From NCBI RefSeq assembly GCF_030553075.1, contig NZ_CP130701.1, forward strand, positions 744,001-808,000: a DNA stretch of 64,000 bases. The letters are read 5' to 3'. The notes below the pieces were generated by a model. That model made no database searches and was not told where the DNA came from. It was given only the letters and a program-made list of their open reading frames with translations. Each line of letters opens with the position of its first letter. Position 1 is the first letter of the stretch. Positions 17,766 through 25,575 of the stretch are shown here, one piece after another. The DNA comes from Halomonas sp. I5-271120 (GTDB taxonomy: Bacteria > Pseudomonadota > Gammaproteobacteria > Pseudomonadales > Halomonadaceae). The translations under genes were made by a program, and so were the position numbers.

Positions 17766-19097
17766 ATGGACGCGGAGCCCGCCTTGAAGCTGATTCACAC
17801 CTCGGACTGGCACCTCGGCCAGACCTTTCACGGCCAGGAGCGCCACGTTGAGCACCGGGCTTTTCTCACCTGGCTGCTCGATACCCTGGACGCCCGCCAG
17901 GCCGACGCCCTGCTGGTCGCCGGCGACCTGTTCGATGTGGTCAATCCCTCGCTGAAAGCTCAGGAGCTGCTTTACGACTTCATCGTCGAGGCACATCGGC
18001 GTCTGCCGTCGCTGGACATCGTGCTGATCGCCGGCAACCACGACAGCGGTAATCGAGTCGAGCTGCCCGCCCCGCTGATGCGCCGCCTCAACACCCATGC
18101 CCTGGGCCGCGTTCACTGGCGAGACGACGGCCAGCTCGACGCCGAGCGTCTGCTAGTGCCCCTCACCGATGCCGCCGGCGAGACCCGCGCTTGGTGCCTG
18201 GCGCTGCCCTTCCTGCGCCCTGCCGAGGTCACCGGTCGCACGGGCCTGACGGCGAACGACGGCGAGCGAAAGGGCTCCAATGGCCGCGATGATGCTGCTC
18301 TCAATAGCGGTGGCCGTAATGACGGTGTTCGTAATGACTACGTGGCCGGTATAAGCGCCGTCCATGAACAGCTGATCGCTGCTGCACGTGACAAGCGCCA
18401 GCCGGATCAGGCATTGGTCGCCATGAGCCATGCCCACCTGCGTGGCGCCGCCGTGTCCGAGGGCAGCGAGCGGCCGATCGTGATCGGTGGCGAAGAATCG
18501 CTTTCAGCGAGCCTCTTTCCCGACGATATCGCCTACGTGGCACTGGGCCATCTACATCGGCCCCAGCAGGTCGGCGAAGCGCGCATCCGCTACAGCGGCA
18601 GCCCCATCCCGCTCGACTTCAGCGAAGTCGACTACCCCCACCAGGTGGTCGAAGTGGTGCTCGAAGGCGAGACCCTCGCCGCTACCGAAACGCTGCTGAT
18701 TCCCCGTAGCGTTGAGCTCAAGCGCCTGGGCCCCGCCGATCTCGACAGCGTGCTCACCGAGCTCGATGCCCTCGATGACGACCCCGATCTCGCCACTGAG
18801 CGCTGGCCGTGGCTCGAGCTGCGCATCGATCTCGATGGTCCGCAGCCTGACCTGCGCGGCCGGGTCGATGCCGCCCTCGAAGGCCGAGCGCTGCGGCTGC
18901 TGCGCATCCACACCCGCTACCCCAAGGCAGGCGGCGAGGCGCCTGGCTCGCGCCGCGTCACGCTGGATAGCCTGGGGCCCCAGGCGCTGTTCGCCCGCGC
19001 CTGGGAAGAGGAGTACGGCGAACCCGCCGATGACCAGGTAAAACGCGACTTCGCGCTACTGATGCAGGACGTGATGGACGCGGAGGCTGACGTATGA
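17766..19097 (+). CDS. sbcD: Exonuclease SbcCD subunit D (Mre11-like nuclease)
   Basis: 443-residue metallophosphoesterase, nuclease subunit of SbcCD, which cleaves DNA hairpins and double-strand ends. Phosphoesterase motifs: HTSDWHLGQ, VAGDLFDV, IAGNHDSGNR, MSHAHLRG and ALGHLHRPQ. Residues ~173-192 are an insertion of four degenerate pentapeptides (GRDDA, ALNSG, GRNDG, VRNDY) not expected from the family. The TTG/Leu at residue 7 is an alternative start. It overlaps sbcC by 4 bases. Confidence 0.95.
   Translation: MDAEPALKLIHTSDWHLGQTFHGQERHVEHRAFLTWLLDTLDARQADALLVAGDLFDVVNPSLKAQELLYDFIVEAHRRLPSLDIVLIAGNHDSGNRVELPAPLMRRLNTHALGRVHWRDDGQLDAERLLVPLTDAAGETRAWCLALPFLRPAEVTGRTGLTANDGERKGSNGRDDAALNSGGRNDGVRNDYVAGISAVHEQLIAAARDKRQPDQALVAMSHAHLRGAAVSEGSERPIVIGGEESLSASLFPDDIAYVALGHLHRPQQVGEARIRYSGSPIPLDFSEVDYPHQVVEVVLEGETLAATETLLIPRSVELKRLGPADLDSVLTELDALDDDPDLATERWPWLELRIDLDGPQPDLRGRVDAALEGRALRLLRIHTRYPKAGGEAPGSRRVTLDSLGPQALFARAWEEEYGEPADDQVKRDFALLMQDVMDAEADV
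18282..18341 (+). repeat. Four in-frame 15-base repeats inside sbcD
   Basis: Units start at 18282, 18297, 18312 and 18327. The last two, GGCCGTAATGACGGT and GTTCGTAATGACTAC, share CGTAATGAC; the first two are more diverged. They encode GRDDA-ALNSG-GRNDG-VRNDY. A similar four-unit element lies in sbcC. Confidence 0.7.
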
Positions 19098-22000
19098 AGA
19101 TTCTCGCCATCCGCCTCGAAAATCTCACCTCGCTGGCTGGCAGTCAGGAACTCGACTTCACCGCCGCGCCCCTCAGAGACGCCGGCCTGTTCGCCATCAC
19201 CGGCTCCACCGGCGCGGGCAAGAGCACCCTGCTCGACGCCCTGTGTCTGGCCCTTTATGGCAACACCCCGCGGCTGCGCGGCGCCCGCCAGGATCAGGCC
19301 CGGGTGCCGGACAGCGGCGACACCGATGTGACCAGCTTCGACCCTCGCACCCTGCTGCGGCGCGGCACCAGCCAGGGCCATGCCGAGGTCGACTTTCTGG
19401 GCCGCGATGGTCGACGCTACCGCGCCCGCTGGGCGGTCCGCCGTGCTCGCGGCAAGCCCAATGGCCGCCTTCAGGGCGCGGAGCAATCGCTCACTGACCT
19501 CGACGACGACCGCCTGCTGACCGCTCAGAAAAATGAATTCAAGGACCTGCTGCCGGAACGCCTGGGGCTCAATTTCGACCAGTTCACTCGCGCCGTCATG
19601 CTCGCCCAAAGCGAGTTCGCCGCCTTCCTCAAGGCCGACGACAATGCCAGAAGCGAGCTACTCGAAAAGCTCACCGATACCGCCGAGTACTCACAGCTTT
19701 CCATCGCCGCCTTCCAGCGCGCCAAGGCCGCTAATCAGGCCGTTGCCGAACTCAATACCCACCTCGCCGACGACCTGCCCGCCGAGCCCGAGGCCCGCGC
19801 CGAGCTGGAACGCAGTGTTGATGCCGCCGAGCGCGAACTGGATGCCAGACTGCAAGAAGCCAAACGCCTGGAGGCCCGCCAGCAATGGCATAGTGCCGAT
19901 GAACGGCTGAACGCGGCCTACCAGGAAGGTCGCCAGCAGCAGCAAGAGGCCGAAAGCCGCTGGCAGGCGCTCGACCCCGCTCGTGCCGACCAGGAGTGGC
20001 GACGCCTGATCGCCCCGAAGCGCCATCGCCTCGCCCGCCAGGCCGAGCTGCCCAGCGAGATCAACAGGCTCGAAAAGGCCCTTGCCAACACCCGGAAAGC
20101 ACGGGAAGACGCCCAGGCGGCGCAACAAAGCGCTGCTCAGGAACACGCCAAGGCCCAGCAAGCACTGACGGCGGCCAGCCAGGCACGAAAGGACGCCGAG
20201 CCGGCACTGCGCCAGGCCCGGGAACAGGCACAGCGGCGCGACAGCCTGGCTCAGCGGCTGGCGGATATTGAGACGAGCCACGAGCAGTACCAGCGTCAGG
20301 CCAACCAGATCGATGAGGCCCAGCGAAAGGCCGAGGCCCAGCAGCAGGAACACCGGCGCCGCCGCGACGAATGGCAGGCAAAGCTTCGAGAGCTGATGGG
20401 TGAGCACAGCCAGTTAAGCGACGCCCGCCAGGCGGCCCAGCAGGCCCACGATCGGGCCTCAAAGCGCCAGCTTTCATTGAGCACCTTGCACAGCCGCTGG
20501 CAGGAACACCTGCAGGCCGTTGATACCCAGCAATCGCTGGTAAAGCGCTTGGAGAGTGACGAGGCGCGCAAGGCCCAGCTCATGGAAAAGGGCAAGGCCG
20601 CTCGGCAACGGCTCGATGAACGACACCAGCATTACACAAGCGTGCAGGCCTTTATCGAACGCAGCCGCGCCGTGCGCAGCGAGAGCGTGATCAAGCTGCG
20701 CGAGCAGCTTCAGGAGGATGAACCCTGCCCGGTATGCGGCGGCCAGGATCATCCCTGGCGTCACCAGCCGCCGGAAACCCCCGAAGCCGCGCAGCTTGCC
20801 GCCCAGCAGGCCGACGAGGACCGCCAGCTCAGTGAGGCACAGAGCGACTGGGAACAAGCCCAGCAGGCCCGCGATGAATTGCTGGGCCAGTATCGTGCCC
20901 TGGAAAGCTCGCTCGAGCAGCAGCGCCGCGACCTTCAGGCCGCCGAGCAGCGCCTGACCAGTGCACAAAAGGCCCTAGCCGAACAGCCGCTAAGCGCCGA
21001 ACTCGACGCCATTGATGCCGCCGAGCGCGAGGCCTGGCTAAGCCAGCAGCGCCAGCAAAACGACAGCGACCGCCAACACCATGAGCAGGCACTCGAGGCA
21101 CTGACGCGCGCCGAAACCGAACTGGCACCGCTGCAGGAAGCCTTACGACAGGACGAGCTAACCCTGACGCAGTTGGACACCCAGCGGAAAAGCGTCGAAA
21201 CAGAGCTTCAGGCACTCTCCGAGCGACTGCCGCCCCTCAAACAAGAGCGCGACGAGGTTGCCCGCGAACTCAACCAACGGCTCGGCGAACATGACAGCGC
21301 CGATGCCTGGCAGCAGCAGCTCGATAACCGCCAAGCCAACGCCCAGCAGGCACTGAATAGCGCCCTGGCAGCCCTGCATGAGGCAGAGCGCCGCCAGGGA
21401 GAGCTCACTCAGCAAGAGCGCCACGAAGCCGCCCAGCTAAAACGCCTTGAAGAGGAACGCGCCCCCCTGGAGCGAGAGCTTCAAGAATGGCGCCAGGCAA
21501 ATCCGGCACTGGATGATGACACCCTCGCCCGCCTGCTGGCGCAGCCCGAGGACGAAGCCCACCGCCAGGAGCGGGACATCCGCGAGGCAGAGCAAGCCCT
21601 TCAGCGCAGCGATGCCAGCCTGAACGAGCGCCGCCAGGCGCTGCTTGCGCACCGCCGCGGGCAAGCGCTGGTCGACGAAACAGGCGCCGAAGACAATGAC
21701 TCTGTGAGCGATGACCGTCTAAGCGATGGGCTTTTGAATAATGCCCTGCTGAGTGACGACACGGAGACGGAAATTCAGCAGCGTAAGGCAAAGCTTGCGG
21801 ATGAGCTCACCGAGCTAGCGCCCAAGCGAGAGTCCGCGCAGCAGCACCGGGATGACGCCGTTCATGCCCTGCGCGACGACGACCGCCGCCGCGCCCGCCA
21901 GCAGGCCGCTCAGGCCGAACTCGATGCCGCCCGGGCCGAGCAGCAACGCTGGGGCCGCATCAGCGCCCTGATCGGCTCCGCCGACGGCAAGGCCTTCCGG

Positions 22001-22447
22001 CGCATTGCCCAGGCCTACAATCTCGAACTGCTGCTCGACCACGCCAATGCCCACCTCCACAACCTCGCGCCCCGCTATCGGCTGCGCCGGGGTGGCAGCC
22101 CGCTCGGGCTGCTGGTCGAGGATCACGACATGGCCGACGAACAGCGCTCGGTGCATTCACTCTCCGGCGGCGAGACCTTCCTGGTGTCGCTGGCCCTGGC
22201 CCTCGGACTCGCCTCGATGGCCTCCGGCGAACTCGCCATCGAATCGCTGTTCATCGACGAAGGTTTCGGTAGCCTCGACCCTCAGTCCCTGGCGCTGGCC
22301 ATGGAAGCGCTGGATGGCCTACAGGCGCAGGGGCGTCGAGTCGGCGTGATCTCGCATATTCAGGAAATGCACGAACGCATCCCGGTACAGATCCAGGTCA
22401 ATCCGCTGGGCAACGGCGCCAGCAGACTGACGCTGGTGGGAGACTGA
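19094..22447 (+). CDS. sbcC: Exonuclease SbcCD subunit C (Rad50-like ATPase)
   Basis: 1117-residue SMC-like ATPase. Walker A is GSTGAGKST (37-45); two long coiled coils flank the zinc hook CPVCGGQDHP (Cys545, Cys548); the ABC signature is SLSGGETFLVSLALALG (about 1022-1038) and Walker B is LFIDEGFGSLD (about 1051-1061). It binds SbcD and remodels or tethers DNA ends. Residues ~871-890 contain four pentapeptide repeats (VSDDR, LSDGL, LNNAL, LSDDT) encoded by 15-base units, breaking the heptad pattern of the second coiled coil. ATGA overlap with sbcD. Confidence 0.96.
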   Translation: MKILAIRLENLTSLAGSQELDFTAAPLRDAGLFAITGSTGAGKSTLLDALCLALYGNTPRLRGARQDQARVPDSGDTDVTSFDPRTLLRRGTSQGHAEVDFLGRDGRRYRARWAVRRARGKPNGRLQGAEQSLTDLDDDRLLTAQKNEFKDLLPERLGLNFDQFTRAVMLAQSEFAAFLKADDNARSELLEKLTDTAEYSQLSIAAFQRAKAANQAVAELNTHLADDLPAEPEARAELERSVDAAERELDARLQEAKRLEARQQWHSADERLNAAYQEGRQQQQEAESRWQALDPARADQEWRRLIAPKRHRLARQAELPSEINRLEKALANTRKAREDAQAAQQSAAQEHAKAQQALTAASQARKDAEPALRQAREQAQRRDSLAQRLADIETSHEQYQRQANQIDEAQRKAEAQQQEHRRRRDEWQAKLRELMGEHSQLSDARQAAQQAHDRASKRQLSLSTLHSRWQEHLQAVDTQQSLVKRLESDEARKAQLMEKGKAARQRLDERHQHYTSVQAFIERSRAVRSESVIKLREQLQEDEPCPVCGGQDHPWRHQPPETPEAAQLAAQQADEDRQLSEAQSDWEQAQQARDELLGQYRALESSLEQQRRDLQAAEQRLTSAQKALAEQPLSAELDAIDAAEREAWLSQQRQQNDSDRQHHEQALEALTRAETELAPLQEALRQDELTLTQLDTQRKSVETELQALSERLPPLKQERDEVARELNQRLGEHDSADAWQQQLDNRQANAQQALNSALAALHEAERRQGELTQQERHEAAQLKRLEEERAPLERELQEWRQANPALDDDTLARLLAQPEDEAHRQERDIREAEQALQRSDASLNERRQALLAHRRGQALVDETGAEDNDSVSDDRLSDGLLNNALLSDDTETEIQQRKAKLADELTELAPKRESAQQHRDDAVHALRDDDRRRARQQAAQAELDAARAEQQRWGRISALIGSADGKAFRRIAQAYNLELLLDHANAHLHNLAPRYRLRRGGSPLGLLVEDHDMADEQRSVHSLSGGETFLVSLALALGLASMASGELAIESLFIDEGFGSLDPQSLALAMEALDGLQAQGRRVGVISHIQEMHERIPVQIQVNPLGNGASRLTLVGD
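21704..21763 (+). repeat. Four in-frame 15-base repeats inside sbcC
   Basis: GTGAGCGATGACCGT, CTAAGCGATGGGCTT, TTGAATAATGCCCTG and CTGAGTGACGACACG follow one another at 21704, 21719, 21734 and 21749. They encode VSDDR-LSDGL-LNNAL-LSDDT in the distal coiled coil. Confidence 0.72.
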
Positions 22448-22599
22448 GCAAACCCAAGAGTGAGCTATCACATACGGGTTACGCTCCCATATTGCCACGA
22501 GAGCGCGGAACACAAGCGTGCGCATGGCGAGCCGACCAACAACGTTGACAGGCACCGCAAGCCAGCCGCCACAAACAAAAAAGCTATCAGGAGCAACGG

Positions 22600-23463
22600 A
22601 TGTCACAGGCCCCAGACACGACGACAAAGAGCATACTGATCACCGGGTGCTCGAGCGGCATCGGCCACGCCGCGGCGCATGCCCTGACGGCCCGCAGCTG
22701 GCGGGTGTTCGCCACGGCGCGGGCCGAAGCGGATGTCGAGCGGCTCAAGGAGGAAGGCCTGGAAACCCTGCCGCTGGACCTTGCCAGCAGCGCCTCGATC
22801 GAGGCCGCGGTGGAGGCGATAAAAGAGCGCACCGGCGGGCAACTGACGGCCTTATTCAATAACGGCGCCTACGGCCAGCCCGGCGCGGTGGAGGATCTGT
22901 CCCGTGACGTTCTGCGGGCCCAACTGGAAACCAACCTGCTGGGCACCCATGAACTCACCACCCTGGTGCTGCCGATGATGCGCGCCCAGGGGCACGGCCG
23001 CATCGTGCAGAACAGCTCGGTACTCGGCATTGCCGCGCTGCCCTATCGTGGCGCCTACGTGTGTTCCAAGTTCGCCCTCGAAGGCCTCACCGACACCCTG
23101 CGCATGGAGCTCAAGGGCAGCGGCATTCATGTCAGCCTGATCGAGCCCGGCCCCATCACCAGCCGGTTTCGCGAGAATGCGCATCGCGCCTTCCAGGCAC
23201 ATATCGATACCGCCCACAGCGCCCATGCCAACACTTACCAGAAGGTCGAGGCACGGCTAGCCGGCAGCGACAGTGGCGGCGCCTTCACCCTCGGCCCCGA
23301 GGCCGTGGTGAAAAAGCTGATCCACGCGCTAGAAAGCCCACGTCCGCGACCCCGATATGCGGTAACGGTGCCCACTCATCTGTTCGCAGCGCTCAAGCGG
23401 ATACTGAGCACCCGCGGCATGGACCGGGTGCTACTGCGTTCCACTAAGGACGAGCGGGAGTGA
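22600..23463 (+). CDS. SDR family oxidoreductase
   Basis: 287-residue classical short-chain dehydrogenase/reductase. Cofactor motif ITGCSSGIGHA (TGxxxGIG) at residues ~13-23, NNGAYG, catalytic Ser in QNSSVLG and Tyr/Lys in YVCSKFALEG (YxxxK). Arg after the second strand (ATARAEADV) suggests NADPH. GGAG lies 8 bases upstream of the ATG. It stands alone between sbcC and a convergent SWIM gene; the C-terminal half resembles the retinol-dehydrogenase-like group, but the substrate is not deducible. Confidence 0.9.
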   Translation: MSQAPDTTTKSILITGCSSGIGHAAAHALTARSWRVFATARAEADVERLKEEGLETLPLDLASSASIEAAVEAIKERTGGQLTALFNNGAYGQPGAVEDLSRDVLRAQLETNLLGTHELTTLVLPMMRAQGHGRIVQNSSVLGIAALPYRGAYVCSKFALEGLTDTLRMELKGSGIHVSLIEPGPITSRFRENAHRAFQAHIDTAHSAHANTYQKVEARLAGSDSGGAFTLGPEAVVKKLIHALESPRPRPRYAVTVPTHLFAALKRILSTRGMDRVLLRSTKDERE

Positions 23464-23505
23464 GCCGATACGCGTCGGCACCCCGCTCGGGTCGTGCATC
23501 GCCGC

Positions 23506-25236
23506 TTACCCGGAGAAGGCCTCGTTCAGCCACTTGATGAAGTTGCGCTTGGGCTTGAATTCGCTACGCAGCTGCGCCAGCGCCGCCTCGAACGCATCGC
23601 GCTGAGGCGCAGTTTCGAGCCGGCCCTGCAGCTCCCGCAACAGGGCGATGCCATCCCGGTAGCCCTGGTTGTTGGTCTGTTGCACCTCATGACGCACCAG
23701 GCGCAGGTAGAGCGGCAGGCTCTCGTCGGGCGCCTTCAGCGCCTGGGCCAGCTGATGCAGCAGCGTGGGCGACACCGCCCGCTCGGCGCACAAGGCCTGG
23801 GCCTCGTCCCAGCGCCCCTCGAACAGATAGATCTCCAGCAGGCTGTCGACCATCCGCGGGCCCCAGCCAAAGGGTAACTGAGGCGTCTTGTCCAGCCCGT
23901 CCACCAGCCAGTCGTGGGCACGCCGACGATAATCGACGGCCAGGTTATGCTCGGTAGCCAGGTTCACCAGCTGGCGATAATCCCCCAGCTTCCGGGTGCT
24001 CTGGTAGATCTCCCATTGCAGCGCTGCGGCGGCCTCTTCCTCACCACGCTGCAGGTACAAGCGCACCTCGAGCCGCTGGCGTTCCACCTGCTGATGCGGA
24101 AACTCGCGGGATGCCGCCTGCTTCGCTCGCGCCAGCCACGTCTCCAGCTCATCCCAGGCCTCATGGGCGATACACCGCTGGGCAGCGTCCAGGCAATCCC
24201 GCTCATCGCTGGCCGTCTTCTGGTAGAGCGCCAGCATGGCGGGCAGGTCGCCGGCGGCCTCGGCGCGCTTGAGCAGGGGATCACGCAGACGAATATAGCG
24301 ATACTTCGTCATCCAGCCAGCCTTTGTCGGCAGGGCCGGCAGGTCATCCCAGGCGCGCTGCAGGCAGGCATGATAGGCCGCCATGCCCGCGTCACCCAGC
24401 GCCTCGGCATAGGCATCGGGTATCGACGGATAGCTATCCTCGCTGCCGCCGAACGCCTTGTCATAGAGATAGGTCGCCAGCTTAGCGGGGGACCAATCGA
24501 GGCGCCTGACGGTCCTGACATGCGTGTCTTGCAGGGTCTGCTCGCAGTGAAAGCGAAAGCCGCCAGAGTCATCGATGGTCTCCAGCGCCCTAGCCATGCG
24601 CGACAGCGCATGGTCCACCAGCGCCAGACACTTGTCCGCCGGCAGCTGCGGGGCCTGCTCGGCAAGCTGCTCGACGATGACCTCGGCCCTGGCGAAGTAG
24701 GCGCTGACCTGGCCGTAACGGTACAGGTCACGGTTGAGGGGGAAGGCCGCCGTGATGCGCTTCTTCAGCGCCTTGTGATCCAGCACTCCGAGCACCGCAT
24801 CGGCCCGCAACGACCACTGTTGGCGCAGCATCGGGTCCTGTGCGATCAGCGACTGCAGCGCCTCGATCAACGACGGCTTGTCCATCTGCTGCAGGTAGGC
24901 CTGTATCCGGTCCGTAGCATCGCCTTCCGTCAGGCGAGCCTCCTCGGCCTGATTCGTCCGGTACGCCAGGGCTACCGCCACGCAGTGCTTGCAGAAATCG
25001 ATGCCCTCGGAGGCCGGGCAGTCGCAGCCGCCTTCCAGGCTGCGCTTGCTCAGTTTCAGGATCACGCGGTAGCGCTCGGTGCCCTCCACGTCGGCGTTGA
25101 TGGTGGTGCCGCTCTGGTTCCAGCCCACCACCATGCCCTCACGGAAATACTCCACGCCGCGACCGAAGGCCGCCTCGCCGGCCAGCTTGCGCAGCTGCCG
25201 GTCGGACAGAAGTTCCCGTTCATCCTGCTGTGGCAT
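23506..25236 (-). CDS. SWIM zinc-finger domain protein
   Basis: 576 residues. The SWIM motif CxCx8CxH is complete: CDCPASEGIDFCKH (Cys71, Cys73, Cys82, His84), a DNA or protein interaction module. The remaining ~480 residues are helical and TPR-like (for example EEEAAAALQWEIYQSTRKLGDYRQL), which suggests a scaffold. The ATG at 25236 is preferred for its GAGGAG Shine-Dalgarno. It lies just beyond the type I restriction locus; proteins of this kind are also seen next to SWI/SNF helicases, but none is present here. Confidence 0.82.
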   Translation of the reverse strand: MPQQDERELLSDRQLRKLAGEAAFGRGVEYFREGMVVGWNQSGTTINADVEGTERYRVILKLSKRSLEGGCDCPASEGIDFCKHCVAVALAYRTNQAEEARLTEGDATDRIQAYLQQMDKPSLIEALQSLIAQDPMLRQQWSLRADAVLGVLDHKALKKRITAAFPLNRDLYRYGQVSAYFARAEVIVEQLAEQAPQLPADKCLALVDHALSRMARALETIDDSGGFRFHCEQTLQDTHVRTVRRLDWSPAKLATYLYDKAFGGSEDSYPSIPDAYAEALGDAGMAAYHACLQRAWDDLPALPTKAGWMTKYRYIRLRDPLLKRAEAAGDLPAMLALYQKTASDERDCLDAAQRCIAHEAWDELETWLARAKQAASREFPHQQVERQRLEVRLYLQRGEEEAAAALQWEIYQSTRKLGDYRQLVNLATEHNLAVDYRRRAHDWLVDGLDKTPQLPFGWGPRMVDSLLEIYLFEGRWDEAQALCAERAVSPTLLHQLAQALKAPDESLPLYLRLVRHEVQQTNNQGYRDGIALLRELQGRLETAPQRDAFEAALAQLRSEFKPKRNFIKWLNEAFSG

Positions 25237-25299
25237 CAGGCGTCTCCTCTTGCGAGTATGGCGGTGCTGCACCGTATTGTTGCCCGCTTCAGTTGTTCA

Positions 25300-25458
25300 T
25301 TACTCGGCCTTGATGCGCCCCAGCAGCGCCTCGGCGGAATGTTCACCGCTGATCAACTCGGGACTAGCGGCGCGCCAGTCGGCGGTCAACTCACCACGGA
25401 AGGCCTTGGCGAGGATCGACTGAGTCAGCTTGTTGACGCGGGCCAGGGCATTCTTCAT
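25300..25458 (-). pseudogene. C-terminal remnant of an HsdS specificity subunit
   Basis: 52 codons reading [20 protein letters not shown] then [20 protein letters not shown] and ending [10 protein letters not shown]. This is the hallmark C-terminal helix of type I HsdS proteins ([14 protein letters not shown]), with no target-recognition domain before it. It lies 3' of hsdR on the same strand, while a complete, different hsdS is at 29100-30281. Probably a leftover of an older specificity gene, although a short peptide could still be translated. Confidence 0.8.
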
Positions 25459-25520
25459 CTGATGTTCGCCTGATCGGCAAAAGCGAAAAGCTCGTCGACG
25501 CGGCCATCGGCTAACCCGCA

Positions 25521-25575
25521 ATACGACTAACCCTCTATACGACTAACCCTCTATACGACTAACTCTTAATACTAT
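25521..25575. repeat. 16-base tandem repeat up to the hsdR stop codon
   Basis: ATACGACTAACCCTCT at 25521-25536 is repeated exactly at 25537-25552; a third copy (ATACGACTAACTCTTA, 25553-25568) diverges and ATACTATG follows. The CTA at 25572-25574 is the TAG stop of hsdR on the minus strand. Confidence 0.88.

Noticed and set aside
23464..23505. Terminator between the SDR and SWIM genes
   Set aside because: Only a 5-bp stem (GCCGA/TCGGC) without a T-run.
23914..25473. 519-codon frame antisense to the SWIM gene
   Set aside because: Typical GC-rich shadow of a real gene; the opposite strand has a complete SWIM motif and a good start.
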